64,000 nt of DNA, from the NCBI GenBank assembly GCA_963840975.1, contig CAWJBC010000010.1:124001-188000 (forward strand). The letters run 5' to 3'. Positions 52,951 through 64,000 of this stretch are shown here, one piece after another. The DNA is from JAADJA01 sp963840975 (GTDB lineage: Bacteria > Bacteroidota > Bacteroidia > Bacteroidales > JAADJA01). The number at the start of each line of letters is the position of its first letter. Positions within the stretch are counted from its first letter, which is position 1. The notes under the pieces are model-generated. The model was not told the DNA's origin. It was given only the letters and a program-made list of their open reading frames with translations, and made no database searches. A program made the translations under genes and the position numbers.

Positions 52951-53625
52951 ATGATGAAAAAGACAATCGTTCTTCTACTTTCTACCCTCGTAGCTAATGA
53001 ATGTAGTGTCTTTTCTCAAAATGAGATGGCTGATAATGTTGCTTCTGAACTTAACACGGTTAAAGAAGTGAAAAAAGACTCCCAGCACCCGATGAATTTC
53101 ATTGAGGATTATAACATTAATGTATGTGCCGGGAAAAAGGCCAAAGTCATTACAGAGACTCAATTAAAAACCAGTATCAATAAAATTTCAGAACAGAACA
53201 TAAGTATCTCTAAAGGTACAATAGTCGAGTACTACAAGTACTTCCCCAAAGAAGCTCTGTGGGCGATAAGACATGGCGAAGACTGGGGGTTTGTTCCTGC
53301 AACAGTTGTCGTACCATTGCAGGGAACAGGATTTGAATCGGTTCAACCCGCCTGGGATGAAGCACCCAAAATGCTTTCTGAAATACATATCAAGTTCCCT
53401 GAAGAAGCCAAAAACAGGAGTATTGACGATAAAATTATAATCAAGGCACTGATCAGCAAAACCGGGCTTGTTTCGGAAGTGGAAATAGTAAAAAGCATAC
53501 CTGAACTTGATGAGGCAGCAACTGAAGCTATCAGGAAAGTAAGATTCAAACCCGGTAAGTTAGCGGGCAAGCCCATTGAAACCTGGATCACTATCCCAAT
53601 TGATATTAAGATTGACAAAAGCTGA
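52951..53625 (+). CDS. Periplasmic protein with SH3-like region and TonB C-terminal domain
   Basis: A 224-residue protein with a signal peptide (MMKKTIVLLLSTLVANECSVFSQ) instead of the membrane anchor of TonB. Residues about 50-125 (KGTIVEYYKYFPKEALWAIR) look like a bacterial SH3-like or other beta domain. The last about 90 residues form a TonB C-terminal domain: IKFPEEAKNRSIDDKIIIKA, VSEVEIVKSIPELDEAATEA and VRFKPGKLAGKPIETW. No proline-rich spacer is present, so it cannot bridge to ExbB/ExbD on its own. Its role may be a sensor or adaptor in the periplasm. It is not part of an operon. Confidence 0.75.
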   Translation: MMKKTIVLLLSTLVANECSVFSQNEMADNVASELNTVKEVKKDSQHPMNFIEDYNINVCAGKKAKVITETQLKTSINKISEQNISISKGTIVEYYKYFPKEALWAIRHGEDWGFVPATVVVPLQGTGFESVQPAWDEAPKMLSEIHIKFPEEAKNRSIDDKIIIKALISKTGLVSEVEIVKSIPELDEAATEAIRKVRFKPGKLAGKPIETWITIPIDIKIDKS

Positions 53626-53859
53626 ACCCTTTGACTCTCTAAGAAAATAGTACATCATTTGGAAGGTTCAAAATTCGATGATTTCTTCAATTAATGCAAT
53701 GACCAACTACTCCCACCGTTCAATATATTTGGCATTTTGCATGATGGTTCAGTAATGGTTCTAAAAATCTCCTTTCCTTTTTTGAGTTAACTAAAAAAGA
53801 AAGTCTATTTTTGAAGACTCAAAAATTCTATAGTATTATAGAGCTAATAAATAAAAGAA

Positions 53860-55320
53860 ATGTCAAACGAAATTAACAAACTGAATCCGGAAAGATTGTG
53901 GTATTATTTTACAGAGATATTAAAAATTCCACGTCCATCAAAAAACGAAGGTAAAATTCTAAATTACATTTTGGATTTTGGGAAAAAGCATCATCTCGAA
54001 ACTATCCAGGACGAGACAGAGAATATCCTTATCAGGAAACCTGCCACCAAAGGCTTTGAGCAACTTAAGTCAGTTGTTTTGCAGAGCCATGTTGACATGG
54101 TTTGCGAAAAGAACAGTGATTTGGAGTTTGATTTTTTCAATGACCCCATCCAGGCATGGATTGATGACGGATGGGTGAAATCAAAAGGGACCACATTAGG
54201 AGCTGACGATGGTATTGGGATTGCTGCTCAATTGGCACTTCTGGAAGCCACAGATGTTCCCCATGGTCCGATTGAATGTCTTTTTACGGTAGATGAAGAA
54301 ACCGGCTTGACGGGAGCGAATGGATTAAAACCTGGATTTCTCCGCAGTGAAATCTTATTAAACCTGGATTCAGAAGACGAGGGAGAACTTTTTATCGGCT
54401 GTGCTGGTGGTAAAGATACGGTTGCAAAACTAAAGTTCTTGAAAGAAAAAGTTCCAGAATTACACCAATTTTTTTCAATTAAAGTTTCGGGTCTAACCGG
54501 TGGCCATTCGGGGGATGACATTCAAAAAGGAAGGGCAAACGCCAATAAACTTCTCAATAGAATTTTGTGGCAGGGAACCAAAGACTTTGGTGTCAGAATA
54601 TCACATATTGATGGTGGCAATCTGAGAAATGCCATCGCCCGCGAAGCATTTGCCAATGTTACAGTTCCGGAAAACCATTCCAAATCATTGAATGATTTTG
54701 TTAAACTTTTTCATCTCATTGCAAAAGAGGAATACAAGATTACCGAACCAGATCTTCAGGTAAAAATAGAAAATGTCAGCAAACCTGACTTTATTATTGA
54801 TATAAGAAACCATAATAACCTGCTCAATTCCGTTTATGCTTGTCCACATGGAGTTATTGCATGGTCGGCTGATATACCGAATTTTGTTGAAACTTCTACT
54901 AACCTCGCTTCAATAAAAATTGCCGATGATGTAATTACCATTTCTACAAGCCAGCGAAGTTCTGTAGAATCGGCCAAGGATGATATTTGCAATATGGTAG
55001 CAAGCGTTTTTGTTCTTGCTGGAGCAGAGGTCAAACATTCTGATGGCTATCCGGGTTGGAAACCCAATTCTAATTCTGAAATAGTTGAAATTACAAGGAA
55101 AGCATACATTGATCTGTTCAAGAGTGAACCCGATGTCAAGGCGATACATGCCGGATTGGAATGTGGGCTGATTGGATTTGTTTACCCAAAAATGGATATG
55201 ATTTCCTTTGGTCCCACCATCAAAGGTGCACATTCGCCTGATGAAAGACTTGATATTGCAAGTGCCTCAAAGTTCTGGGATCTGACAATTGAAGTTTTAA
55301 AAAGGATACCTAAAAAGTAA
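53860..55320 (+). CDS. pepD: Aminoacyl-histidine dipeptidase (peptidase M20C)
   Basis: A 486-residue cytoplasmic metallopeptidase that cleaves dipeptides such as Xaa-His (carnosine-like). Two-zinc motifs are visible: VVLQSHVDMVCEKN, TTLGADDGIGIAAQLAL, CLFTVDEETGLTGANGLKPG (catalytic Glu) and INCLD-like NLDSEDEGELFIGCAGG. The C-terminal part has CGLIGFVYPKMDMISFGPT and AHSPDERLDIAS. Length is normal for PepD. It converges on the outer-membrane protein gene at 55332, 11 bases away. Confidence 0.93.
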   Translation: MSNEINKLNPERLWYYFTEILKIPRPSKNEGKILNYILDFGKKHHLETIQDETENILIRKPATKGFEQLKSVVLQSHVDMVCEKNSDLEFDFFNDPIQAWIDDGWVKSKGTTLGADDGIGIAAQLALLEATDVPHGPIECLFTVDEETGLTGANGLKPGFLRSEILLNLDSEDEGELFIGCAGGKDTVAKLKFLKEKVPELHQFFSIKVSGLTGGHSGDDIQKGRANANKLLNRILWQGTKDFGVRISHIDGGNLRNAIAREAFANVTVPENHSKSLNDFVKLFHLIAKEEYKITEPDLQVKIENVSKPDFIIDIRNHNNLLNSVYACPHGVIAWSADIPNFVETSTNLASIKIADDVITISTSQRSSVESAKDDICNMVASVFVLAGAEVKHSDGYPGWKPNSNSEIVEITRKAYIDLFKSEPDVKAIHAGLECGLIGFVYPKMDMISFGPTIKGAHSPDERLDIASASKFWDLTIEVLKRIPKK

Positions 55321-55331
55321 TTGGGCGAAGT

Positions 55332-56012
55332 TCATAGCCCGGCAGATATTCCAATTCTGATACGCGGATTGGAATAGGGAGAATAAAGATCTTCGTTAAA
55401 GTTCCACAGGACTTCAATATAAACAAACGATCGGTCATTAATCATTTGTCGTAAACCACCGCCAAGGAAATAACTTGTAATTGTTATTTGGTCTCTTTCT
55501 CTAACATAGAAACCACCATCAGCACCATAAAAATCGCCAAATGTATAAGATACAAACTTATAATCACTTGTAAAAATAAGAGGTTCGAATTCTGCGTGTA
55601 AAAACATATTCTCTATCACAGGAATGCCAATACCTGTCAAAAAATACCTTGCAAAAACACTTCCACCATAAATATTATTCTTTAAATCACTAAAGGATGA
55701 CAAATCAGAGGTACTCTGATAAAAATCGTTATATTGATAATACTTGTAGGTCAGTCCTACACCAACAACCAAATTGTCGGTCAATGAGTAACCAATTATC
55801 GGAGAAACATCAACCAATATTGAATTGCTACTGAACCCAAAACCGAGAGCCCCACCAATAGAAACCCGATCCATAAAAGAACTGTTCTTCCTGTCCTTTA
55901 AGTTAATATCTTGAGCAACCAGGTTGTTTAAACCTGCGGTTAACAATATAAAAAGGAGCATTTTTGGAAAACGACAGATAAGTGATAGCATAGTTAAACC
56001 ATTTGATTGCAA
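55332..56012 (-). CDS. Small outer-membrane beta-barrel protein
   Basis: A protein of about 226 residues. A hydrophobic N-terminal segment (MLLFILLTAGLNNLVAQ) is a signal peptide, so the start may be the internal Met at 55988 or even 55961 rather than 56012. After DINLKDRKNSS follow short amphipathic strands (VSIGGALGFGFSSNSILVDV, IIGYSLTDNLVVGVGLTYKY and so on) and the protein ends RIRIGISAGL. The pattern fits an eight-stranded OmpA/PorT-like barrel. Function unknown. Monocistronic, converging on pepD. Confidence 0.7.
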   Translation of the reverse strand: MQSNGLTMLSLICRFPKMLLFILLTAGLNNLVAQDINLKDRKNSSFMDRVSIGGALGFGFSSNSILVDVSPIIGYSLTDNLVVGVGLTYKYYQYNDFYQSTSDLSSFSDLKNNIYGGSVFARYFLTGIGIPVIENMFLHAEFEPLIFTSDYKFVSYTFGDFYGADGGFYVRERDQITITSYFLGGGLRQMINDRSFVYIEVLWNFNEDLYSPYSNPRIRIGISAGL

Positions 56013-56179
56013 AACTAAATTAACTTCGATTATGAAACATTATTATCATAATTCAATTCGTAAAAATGATATAAATGTAAAATAATTTTCATGTAAACGT
56101 CTATATTAATATTTTTTATCTGGTTTATCACCTAAATTACAAGTAGTTAAAAAATTAATTATTTTTTTTTACAAAAGGC

Positions 56180-56211
56180 TTGTTTTTTAAAAACATTAAG
56201 TTCTATCTTTG
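56180..56211 (+). promoter_or_regulatory. rRNA promoter P1
   Basis: TTG at 56180-56182 and TATCTTTG at 56204-56211 are separated by 21 bases, following a long AT-rich tract. It is an exact Bacteroidetes-type promoter about 290 bases upstream of the 16S gene. Confidence 0.6.
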
Positions 56212-56329
56212 CACCCGCATTTAGCGAATCGTTCTTTTAAGAAATTCTGAATTTAAAAATGGGTAATGTGATATTTTGATTATCTTTGTTACCCACTTTT
56301 CGCAGGTTAATAATTTTTTTAAAAAAAAC

Positions 56330-56359
56330 TTGCACAATAAAAAAATGGGTGTACTTTTG
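56330..56359 (+). promoter_or_regulatory. rRNA promoter P2
   Basis: TTG at 56330-56332 and TACTTTTG at 56352-56359 are separated by 19 bases, about 140 bases before the 16S gene. This is the better spaced of the two rRNA promoters. Confidence 0.65.
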
Positions 56360-56500
56360 CAGCCCGTTTTAAAAAGAGAAACGATTAAAACGATACAAAA
56401 TAGTTCTTTGAAAAAACTGAAGTAAAGCCTAGTAGTAAATATCCGCAAATTCCTTTTTGGATTGTGAATAGTAAATCTTGAGACATCAAATGACTTTATT

Positions 56501-58026
<1,526 letters not shown>

Positions 58027-58044
58027 TAGAGCATTTACTATTGT

Positions 58045-58061
58045 CCCTGCCTTAGGCAGGG
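58045..58061. repeat. Perfect short palindrome in the rRNA spacer
   Basis: CCCTGCC and GGCAGGG flank TTA, a seven-base hairpin 19 bases after the 16S gene. It may help 16S 3' processing, or belong to a dispersed palindrome type (compare 58413-58429 and 58763-58778). The rest of the 16S-tRNA spacer carries no gene. Confidence 0.6.
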
Positions 58062-58210
58062 GTGATATTTACTACAAAACTTTACTTTATTTTTATATTA
58101 TCCCAAACGAGTGATTGTGAGGGCTCTTCCTTAGAGCAAAAAGGAATATTCCTTGTGCTCTATAAAAAGAGCTTCGGGAATTGAAGGATGAAAGTTCCAT
58201 AAAAGGAAAT

Positions 58211-58284
58211 AGTCCCGTAGCTCAGTTGGTTAGAGCACTACACTGATAATGTAGGGGTCCCCAGTTCAAATCTGGGCGGGACTA
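58211..58284 (+). tRNA. ileT: tRNA-Ile (GAT anticodon)
   Basis: A 74-base cloverleaf. Acceptor AGTCCCG pairs with CGGGACT, the D-arm has GCTCAGTTGGTTAGAGC, the anticodon loop is CTGATAA with GAT at 58245-58247, and the T-arm has GTTCAAAT. The rRNA spacer position is the standard place for tRNA-Ile. CCA is not encoded. Confidence 0.97.
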
Positions 58285-58296
58285 CAACGGCTCTTT

Positions 58297-58370
58297 GGGG
58301 GATTAGCTCAGCTGGCTAGAGCACCTGCCTTGCACGCAGGGGGTCAAGGGTTCGAATCCCTTATTCTCCA
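58297..58370 (+). tRNA. alaT: tRNA-Ala (TGC anticodon)
   Basis: A 74-base cloverleaf with acceptor GGGGGAT/ATTCTCC (two G-T pairs), D-arm GCTCAGCTGGCTAGAGC, anticodon loop CTTGCAC with TGC at 58331-58333, and T-arm GGTTCGAATCC. Standard second tRNA of the rRNA spacer. CCA is not encoded. Confidence 0.97.
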
Positions 58371-58401
58371 CTAATATTTAGTTCTTTTGATTATTGAAAT
58401 T

Positions 58402-58475
58402 GTTGAATTAGCTCAGTCTGGAAGAGCATCCTGCCATTGGCGGGAGGGTCAAGGGTTCGAATCCCTTATTCTCCA
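58402..58475 (+). pseudogene. Third tRNA-like element, degenerate, derived in part from tRNA-Ala
   Basis: 74 bases with tRNA shape. The 3' half is identical to tRNA-Ala over about 31 bases. The D-arm GCTCAGTCTGGAAGAGC folds. The anticodon stem TCCTG/CGGGA forms with one G-T pair. However, the loop CCATTGG has C instead of the universal T at position 33, and the acceptor GTTGAAT/ATTCTCC has two mismatches. The centre CCTGCCATTGGCGGG is itself a palindrome of the kind seen at 58045 and 58763. It is most likely a recombined or pseudo-tRNA; an expressed but non-canonical RNA is possible. Confidence 0.6.
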
Positions 58476-58612
58476 CAAGTTGGATATGAGTTTGTGAGTA
58501 AGCGCGTGTGATAAGTCATCCGCTAACCAAAATTCATGATAAATCCACAAAGTTCTTTGACATATTGAAAGAAAATACAGTAAAAGTAGTTTAAGAATAT
58601 TACGACTACAGA

Positions 58613-61530
<2,918 letters not shown>

Positions 61531-61599
61531 TCTGAACGTTTTTTCTATTCGTACATACTGTGTTTTCTTTCTCTTATATGTCATAAAATATTCACGATC

Positions 61600-61711
<112 letters not shown>

Positions 61712-61714
61712 TAT

Positions 61715-61749
61715 AAAACCCTGTTCGCTTCATGCGGACAGGGTTTTTT
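61715..61749 (+). terminator. rRNA operon terminator
   Basis: AAACCCTGT pairs with ACAGGGTTT and the inner CGC with GCG (one G-T between), a thirteen-pair stem with a five-base loop, ending in a T-run. It directly follows the 5S gene. Confidence 0.85.
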
Positions 61750-61877
61750 ATTTTATCTGATTGATAAATCTCCGCTTTTTTCAATCATGTTGAAATATTT
61801 TCCAATACAGCAACCTTTCCTAAATAATTAAAAATTACTTTCGTTATCTGATATTTAAGCGGTAATTAATAATTCTG

Positions 61878-63758
61878 ATGCAGCGATATTTCAATATCCT
61901 TGGTTATTTCTTTTTTGTTTATCTGCTATGCAGCGGTTATTTGATCGCCCAGGATACAACGATTTCTACCCTCGACTCTTCAAAGGTTTATTTTTTTCAC
62001 AATGATTTCGAATTCGGTGGTCCCGAATTTTTGAAAGGAATAGATACTTTAATTACCGGTATTCAGAAATACGATCAGATCACAAAGCCCGGAAATTATT
62101 ACTCCTCGCTCGGAAATAACGGCCATGCTAACATCAGCATGGTGTATAAGCCCACCTTTAAAAGCGGGGTTGATTTCGGAAATACCTCTGCCCTGGAAAA
62201 ATATATGTTTAACAACGACAGCCTGAATTATTACTGGGTCGGGAAACCTTTTACCCAATTAAACTACGTGATGGGATCAAAAAAAGAACAAAACCTCTTT
62301 GTTGATCATTCACAAAATGTTTCAAGCTGGTTCAATGTGGGGCTTACCCTCAGATACACCAATTCGCCGGGATACTATCCAAACCAGGAAACAGATGACA
62401 AGAATTTCGCCTTTAAAACCCGGTTTCAAACAAAAAATTACCGCTATGTGGTGCTGGCCAATTATCTGCACAACAAAATCAGGCTGGAAGAAAACGGCGG
62501 AATTAAATACGATTCCATTTTCGAACAAAATATAGAATCGAACCGGCAGAATTTTACTGTGAACCTTACCACTGCTAAAAACACCCTCAAAGAGAACACT
62601 TACTACGTCAAACAATTTTTCTTCATTTCGAAACGCCACCGCTTCAGGTTGAGTACGAATGATTCATTAACCCCTCAAAGGAAAATAATCCCGGGAAATA
62701 TTTCTCTTTCTACCCTTTACTCCCGCAATATCCAGGTGTACCAGCAGGATTCTTCTGACAATTCATTTTACCGGAACTATTATGATTCAGTGAATCCTAC
62801 TTACGATTCCACTTTTGTGAGTAAAGTTGAAAACCAGTTGTCGTGGACCAATTCCGACAATGCAAAAAGGCAGCTTCTTACTTTTAATTTTGCCCTGAAG
62901 CATCTTTACAGTGAGCTCACCGTGGATACTACAAAAACATTTTTCAACCAGCTTATTCCCTCGGCTGAGGTCAAATTCACAGTTTCTGACATCTTAAAGT
63001 TATATTTTTCGGGCGACATTGTTACAGGCAACGCTTATGCCGGTGATTTTCATTTGAAAGGCGCCCTGTTGCTCCACACCAAATTCGGTGACCTCTCCTA
63101 TTCGCTCACCAGCGCCCTGCAGGAGCCCGACCGGTTTTACGGATATTATTCGTCCAACCATTTCAGGTGGAGCAACAATTTGAATAAACAAGGCTTTTTC
63201 CTGAATACCATCGAATACAAAATTAAAAACCTTCATGCAGGAGTTAACTTTTTCAATATCGGAAACTTTGTTTACTTCGATTCGCTTGCCATGCCAGCTC
63301 AGCTTGGCAGCAACCTGAATGTATTTTCAGCCTTTTTGCGCAAGCTGATCAACGTGGGCAACTGGAGCTTCGACCTGCGGGGTGTTTATCAAACCACATC
63401 GGATGATGCCCTGCGGGTGCCGGAATTGGCCGCAGATATTTCCATTTATTTCACCAAAGACCTCTTTAAAAAGGCGACCATTCTGCAAACCGGCGTTGAT
63501 GTTTTTTACAATACCAGTTATTTTAGCTACGCCTATATGCCCGCCATCAAAAGCTTTTATGTGCAGAACAGCGTAAAAACGGGCGATTATTTTTACACCA
63601 ATGTATTCCTTAACCTGCAAATAAAACGCTCAAGGATTTTCGTGAAATATATCAACCTCGCATACCTGCTCAAGGATTTCAGCTATTACACGGTTCCCTC
63701 CTACCCCATGCAGGACGGCGGCTTTAGGTTTGGCGTAAGCTGGATGTTTTATGATTGA
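61878..63758 (+). CDS. Putative outer-membrane porin (Porin_10 type)
   Basis: A 626-residue outer-membrane protein with a signal peptide (FFFVYLLCSGYLIAQ). The start DSSKVYFFHNDFEFGGPEFL is followed by GNYYSSLGNNGHANISMVYK, a pattern of the Bacteroidetes 'putative porin' family (Porin_10). Many alternating aromatic strands follow, and the end FRFGVSWMFYD has the terminal aromatic signal of barrel insertion. Length is normal. It stands alone after the rRNA operon. The substrate is unknown; such porins often serve general diffusion. Confidence 0.85.
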   Translation: MQRYFNILGYFFFVYLLCSGYLIAQDTTISTLDSSKVYFFHNDFEFGGPEFLKGIDTLITGIQKYDQITKPGNYYSSLGNNGHANISMVYKPTFKSGVDFGNTSALEKYMFNNDSLNYYWVGKPFTQLNYVMGSKKEQNLFVDHSQNVSSWFNVGLTLRYTNSPGYYPNQETDDKNFAFKTRFQTKNYRYVVLANYLHNKIRLEENGGIKYDSIFEQNIESNRQNFTVNLTTAKNTLKENTYYVKQFFFISKRHRFRLSTNDSLTPQRKIIPGNISLSTLYSRNIQVYQQDSSDNSFYRNYYDSVNPTYDSTFVSKVENQLSWTNSDNAKRQLLTFNFALKHLYSELTVDTTKTFFNQLIPSAEVKFTVSDILKLYFSGDIVTGNAYAGDFHLKGALLLHTKFGDLSYSLTSALQEPDRFYGYYSSNHFRWSNNLNKQGFFLNTIEYKIKNLHAGVNFFNIGNFVYFDSLAMPAQLGSNLNVFSAFLRKLINVGNWSFDLRGVYQTTSDDALRVPELAADISIYFTKDLFKKATILQTGVDVFYNTSYFSYAYMPAIKSFYVQNSVKTGDYFYTNVFLNLQIKRSRIFVKYINLAYLLKDFSYYTVPSYPMQDGGFRFGVSWMFYD

Positions 63759-63843
63759 GCCGAACAGCCATTTCATTAATATGTTAATTTTGATGGCAGA
63801 AATTAATTAGTTTTCTTAAATTTGTTACCTCAAGAATATCGAC

Positions 63844-64000
63844 ATGGACTTAGCAAAGAAAAAACTGGAATTTATAAAAGAGGTACTGCAACTATCCAAT
63901 GAAAAGATAATTGATAAACTCAGTGATATGTTGAAAAAGGAAAAGATGCACCGCACCCCGGGTAAAAAGTCGGCTAAGGATTTTTATGGAATAATGGATA
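63844..64000 (+). CDS. Antitoxin-like small protein, partial (runs off window end)
   Basis: The ATG at 63844 opens MDLAKKKLEFIKEVLQLSNE, continuing KIIDKLSDMLKKEKMHRTPG and still open at the window end. It matches the MDLxxxKLxxIxxxL start of the protein at 18700-18954, so the two are paralogues. In Bacteroidetes such proteins usually precede a RelE/ParE-type toxin gene, which would lie beyond 64000. Antitoxin function is inferred from pattern only. Confidence 0.6.
   Translation, partial: MDLAKKKLEFIKEVLQLSNEKIIDKLSDMLKKEKMHRTPGKKSAKDFYGIMD

Larger units (their letters stand above)
56013..56500. other. rRNA operon leader and promoter region
   Basis: About 490 bases with no gene. It is extremely AT-rich near 56080-56200, as expected for UP-type upstream DNA, and contains two exact TTG/TAnnTTTG promoters facing the 16S gene (listed separately). 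An extra TATCTTTG box at 56281-56288 lacks a well-placed -33. Confidence 0.7.

Noticed and set aside
55321..55340. GGGC/GCCC inverted repeat between pepD and the outer-membrane protein gene
   Set aside because: The stem is four bases and no T-run follows; too weak to call a terminator.

Overview
The window is chromosomal DNA of a member of the Bacteroidota, most likely Bacteroidales. The supporting signs are the 16S rRNA type, a 287-residue primary sigma factor without region 1.1, many promoters of the Bacteroidetes form TTG-N17-21-TAnnTTTG, type IX secretion (T9SS) C-terminal signals, a PorP/SprF protein, DUF4834, a Porin_10-type porin and YCF48-like and FISUMP surface proteins. The DNA is AT-rich and most intergenic regions are short.

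Layout. 1-8.4 kb: the 3' part of a giant modular T9SS type B adhesin (split by a frameshift), its adjacent PorP/SprF partner, and a YCF48-repeat protein with a type A sorting signal. 8.4-14.1 kb: surface glycan genes, namely a Wzx-like flippase and a GT-B glycosyltransferase on the plus strand (the latter frameshifted near its end), converging on a tightly overlapping spsF-neuB-kdsC-like operon for a CMP-nonulosonate-type sugar. 14.3-18.5 kb: a 1395-residue secreted protein with dockerin-like calcium loops and five FISUMP units. 18.7-20.2 kb: an antitoxin-like/BRO-N gene pair abutting a decayed gene. 20.4-26.5 kb: gpsA-like dehydrogenase, then a leftward set of acetyltransferase, GT4, YfhO and DUF4834 genes plus rpmH, a gene too short for routine calling. 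26.6-31.8 kb: a five-gene leftward operon with a LolA-like carrier, two FtsX-type permeases, a LolD/MacB-type ATPase and an outer-membrane barrel, apparently a full inner-to-outer-membrane lipid or lipoprotein route. 32-35 kb: idi, a GYD protein and pckA. 35.1-42.5 kb: an orphan protein lacking an obvious start codon, then two tandem leucine-rich surface proteins with T9SS signals. 42.5-48.4 kb: a broken antitoxin-like gene, an SGNH hydrolase, ppdK, a YqiA-like esterase and a secreted peroxiredoxin. 48.5-55.3 kb: the housekeeping run rpsO-pnp-rpoD-rpe, a TonB-C protein and pepD. 55.3-56 kb: an outer-membrane protein. 56-61.75 kb: a complete rRNA operon (16S, tRNA-Ile, tRNA-Ala, an extra degenerate tRNA-like element, 23S, 5S, terminator). 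61.9-64 kb: a porin and the start of a second antitoxin-like gene.

Themes. Much of the window builds the cell surface: T9SS cargo, glycan synthesis and a LolCDE-like export route. pckA and ppdK are the enzymes at the PEP node. At least three reading frames are interrupted by single-base shifts (near 2.3, 11.7 and 42.7 kb). A 59-base A tract at 8.4 kb is flanked by an imperfect copy of the same 40 bases. Some of these may be assembly errors rather than biology. No CRISPR array, transposase or prophage structural gene was seen. The best candidates for undescribed biology are the LolA-like/ABC/barrel operon, the modular leucine-rich surface proteins, the BRO-N pair and the third tRNA-like element in the rRNA spacer; none can be proven from sequence alone.
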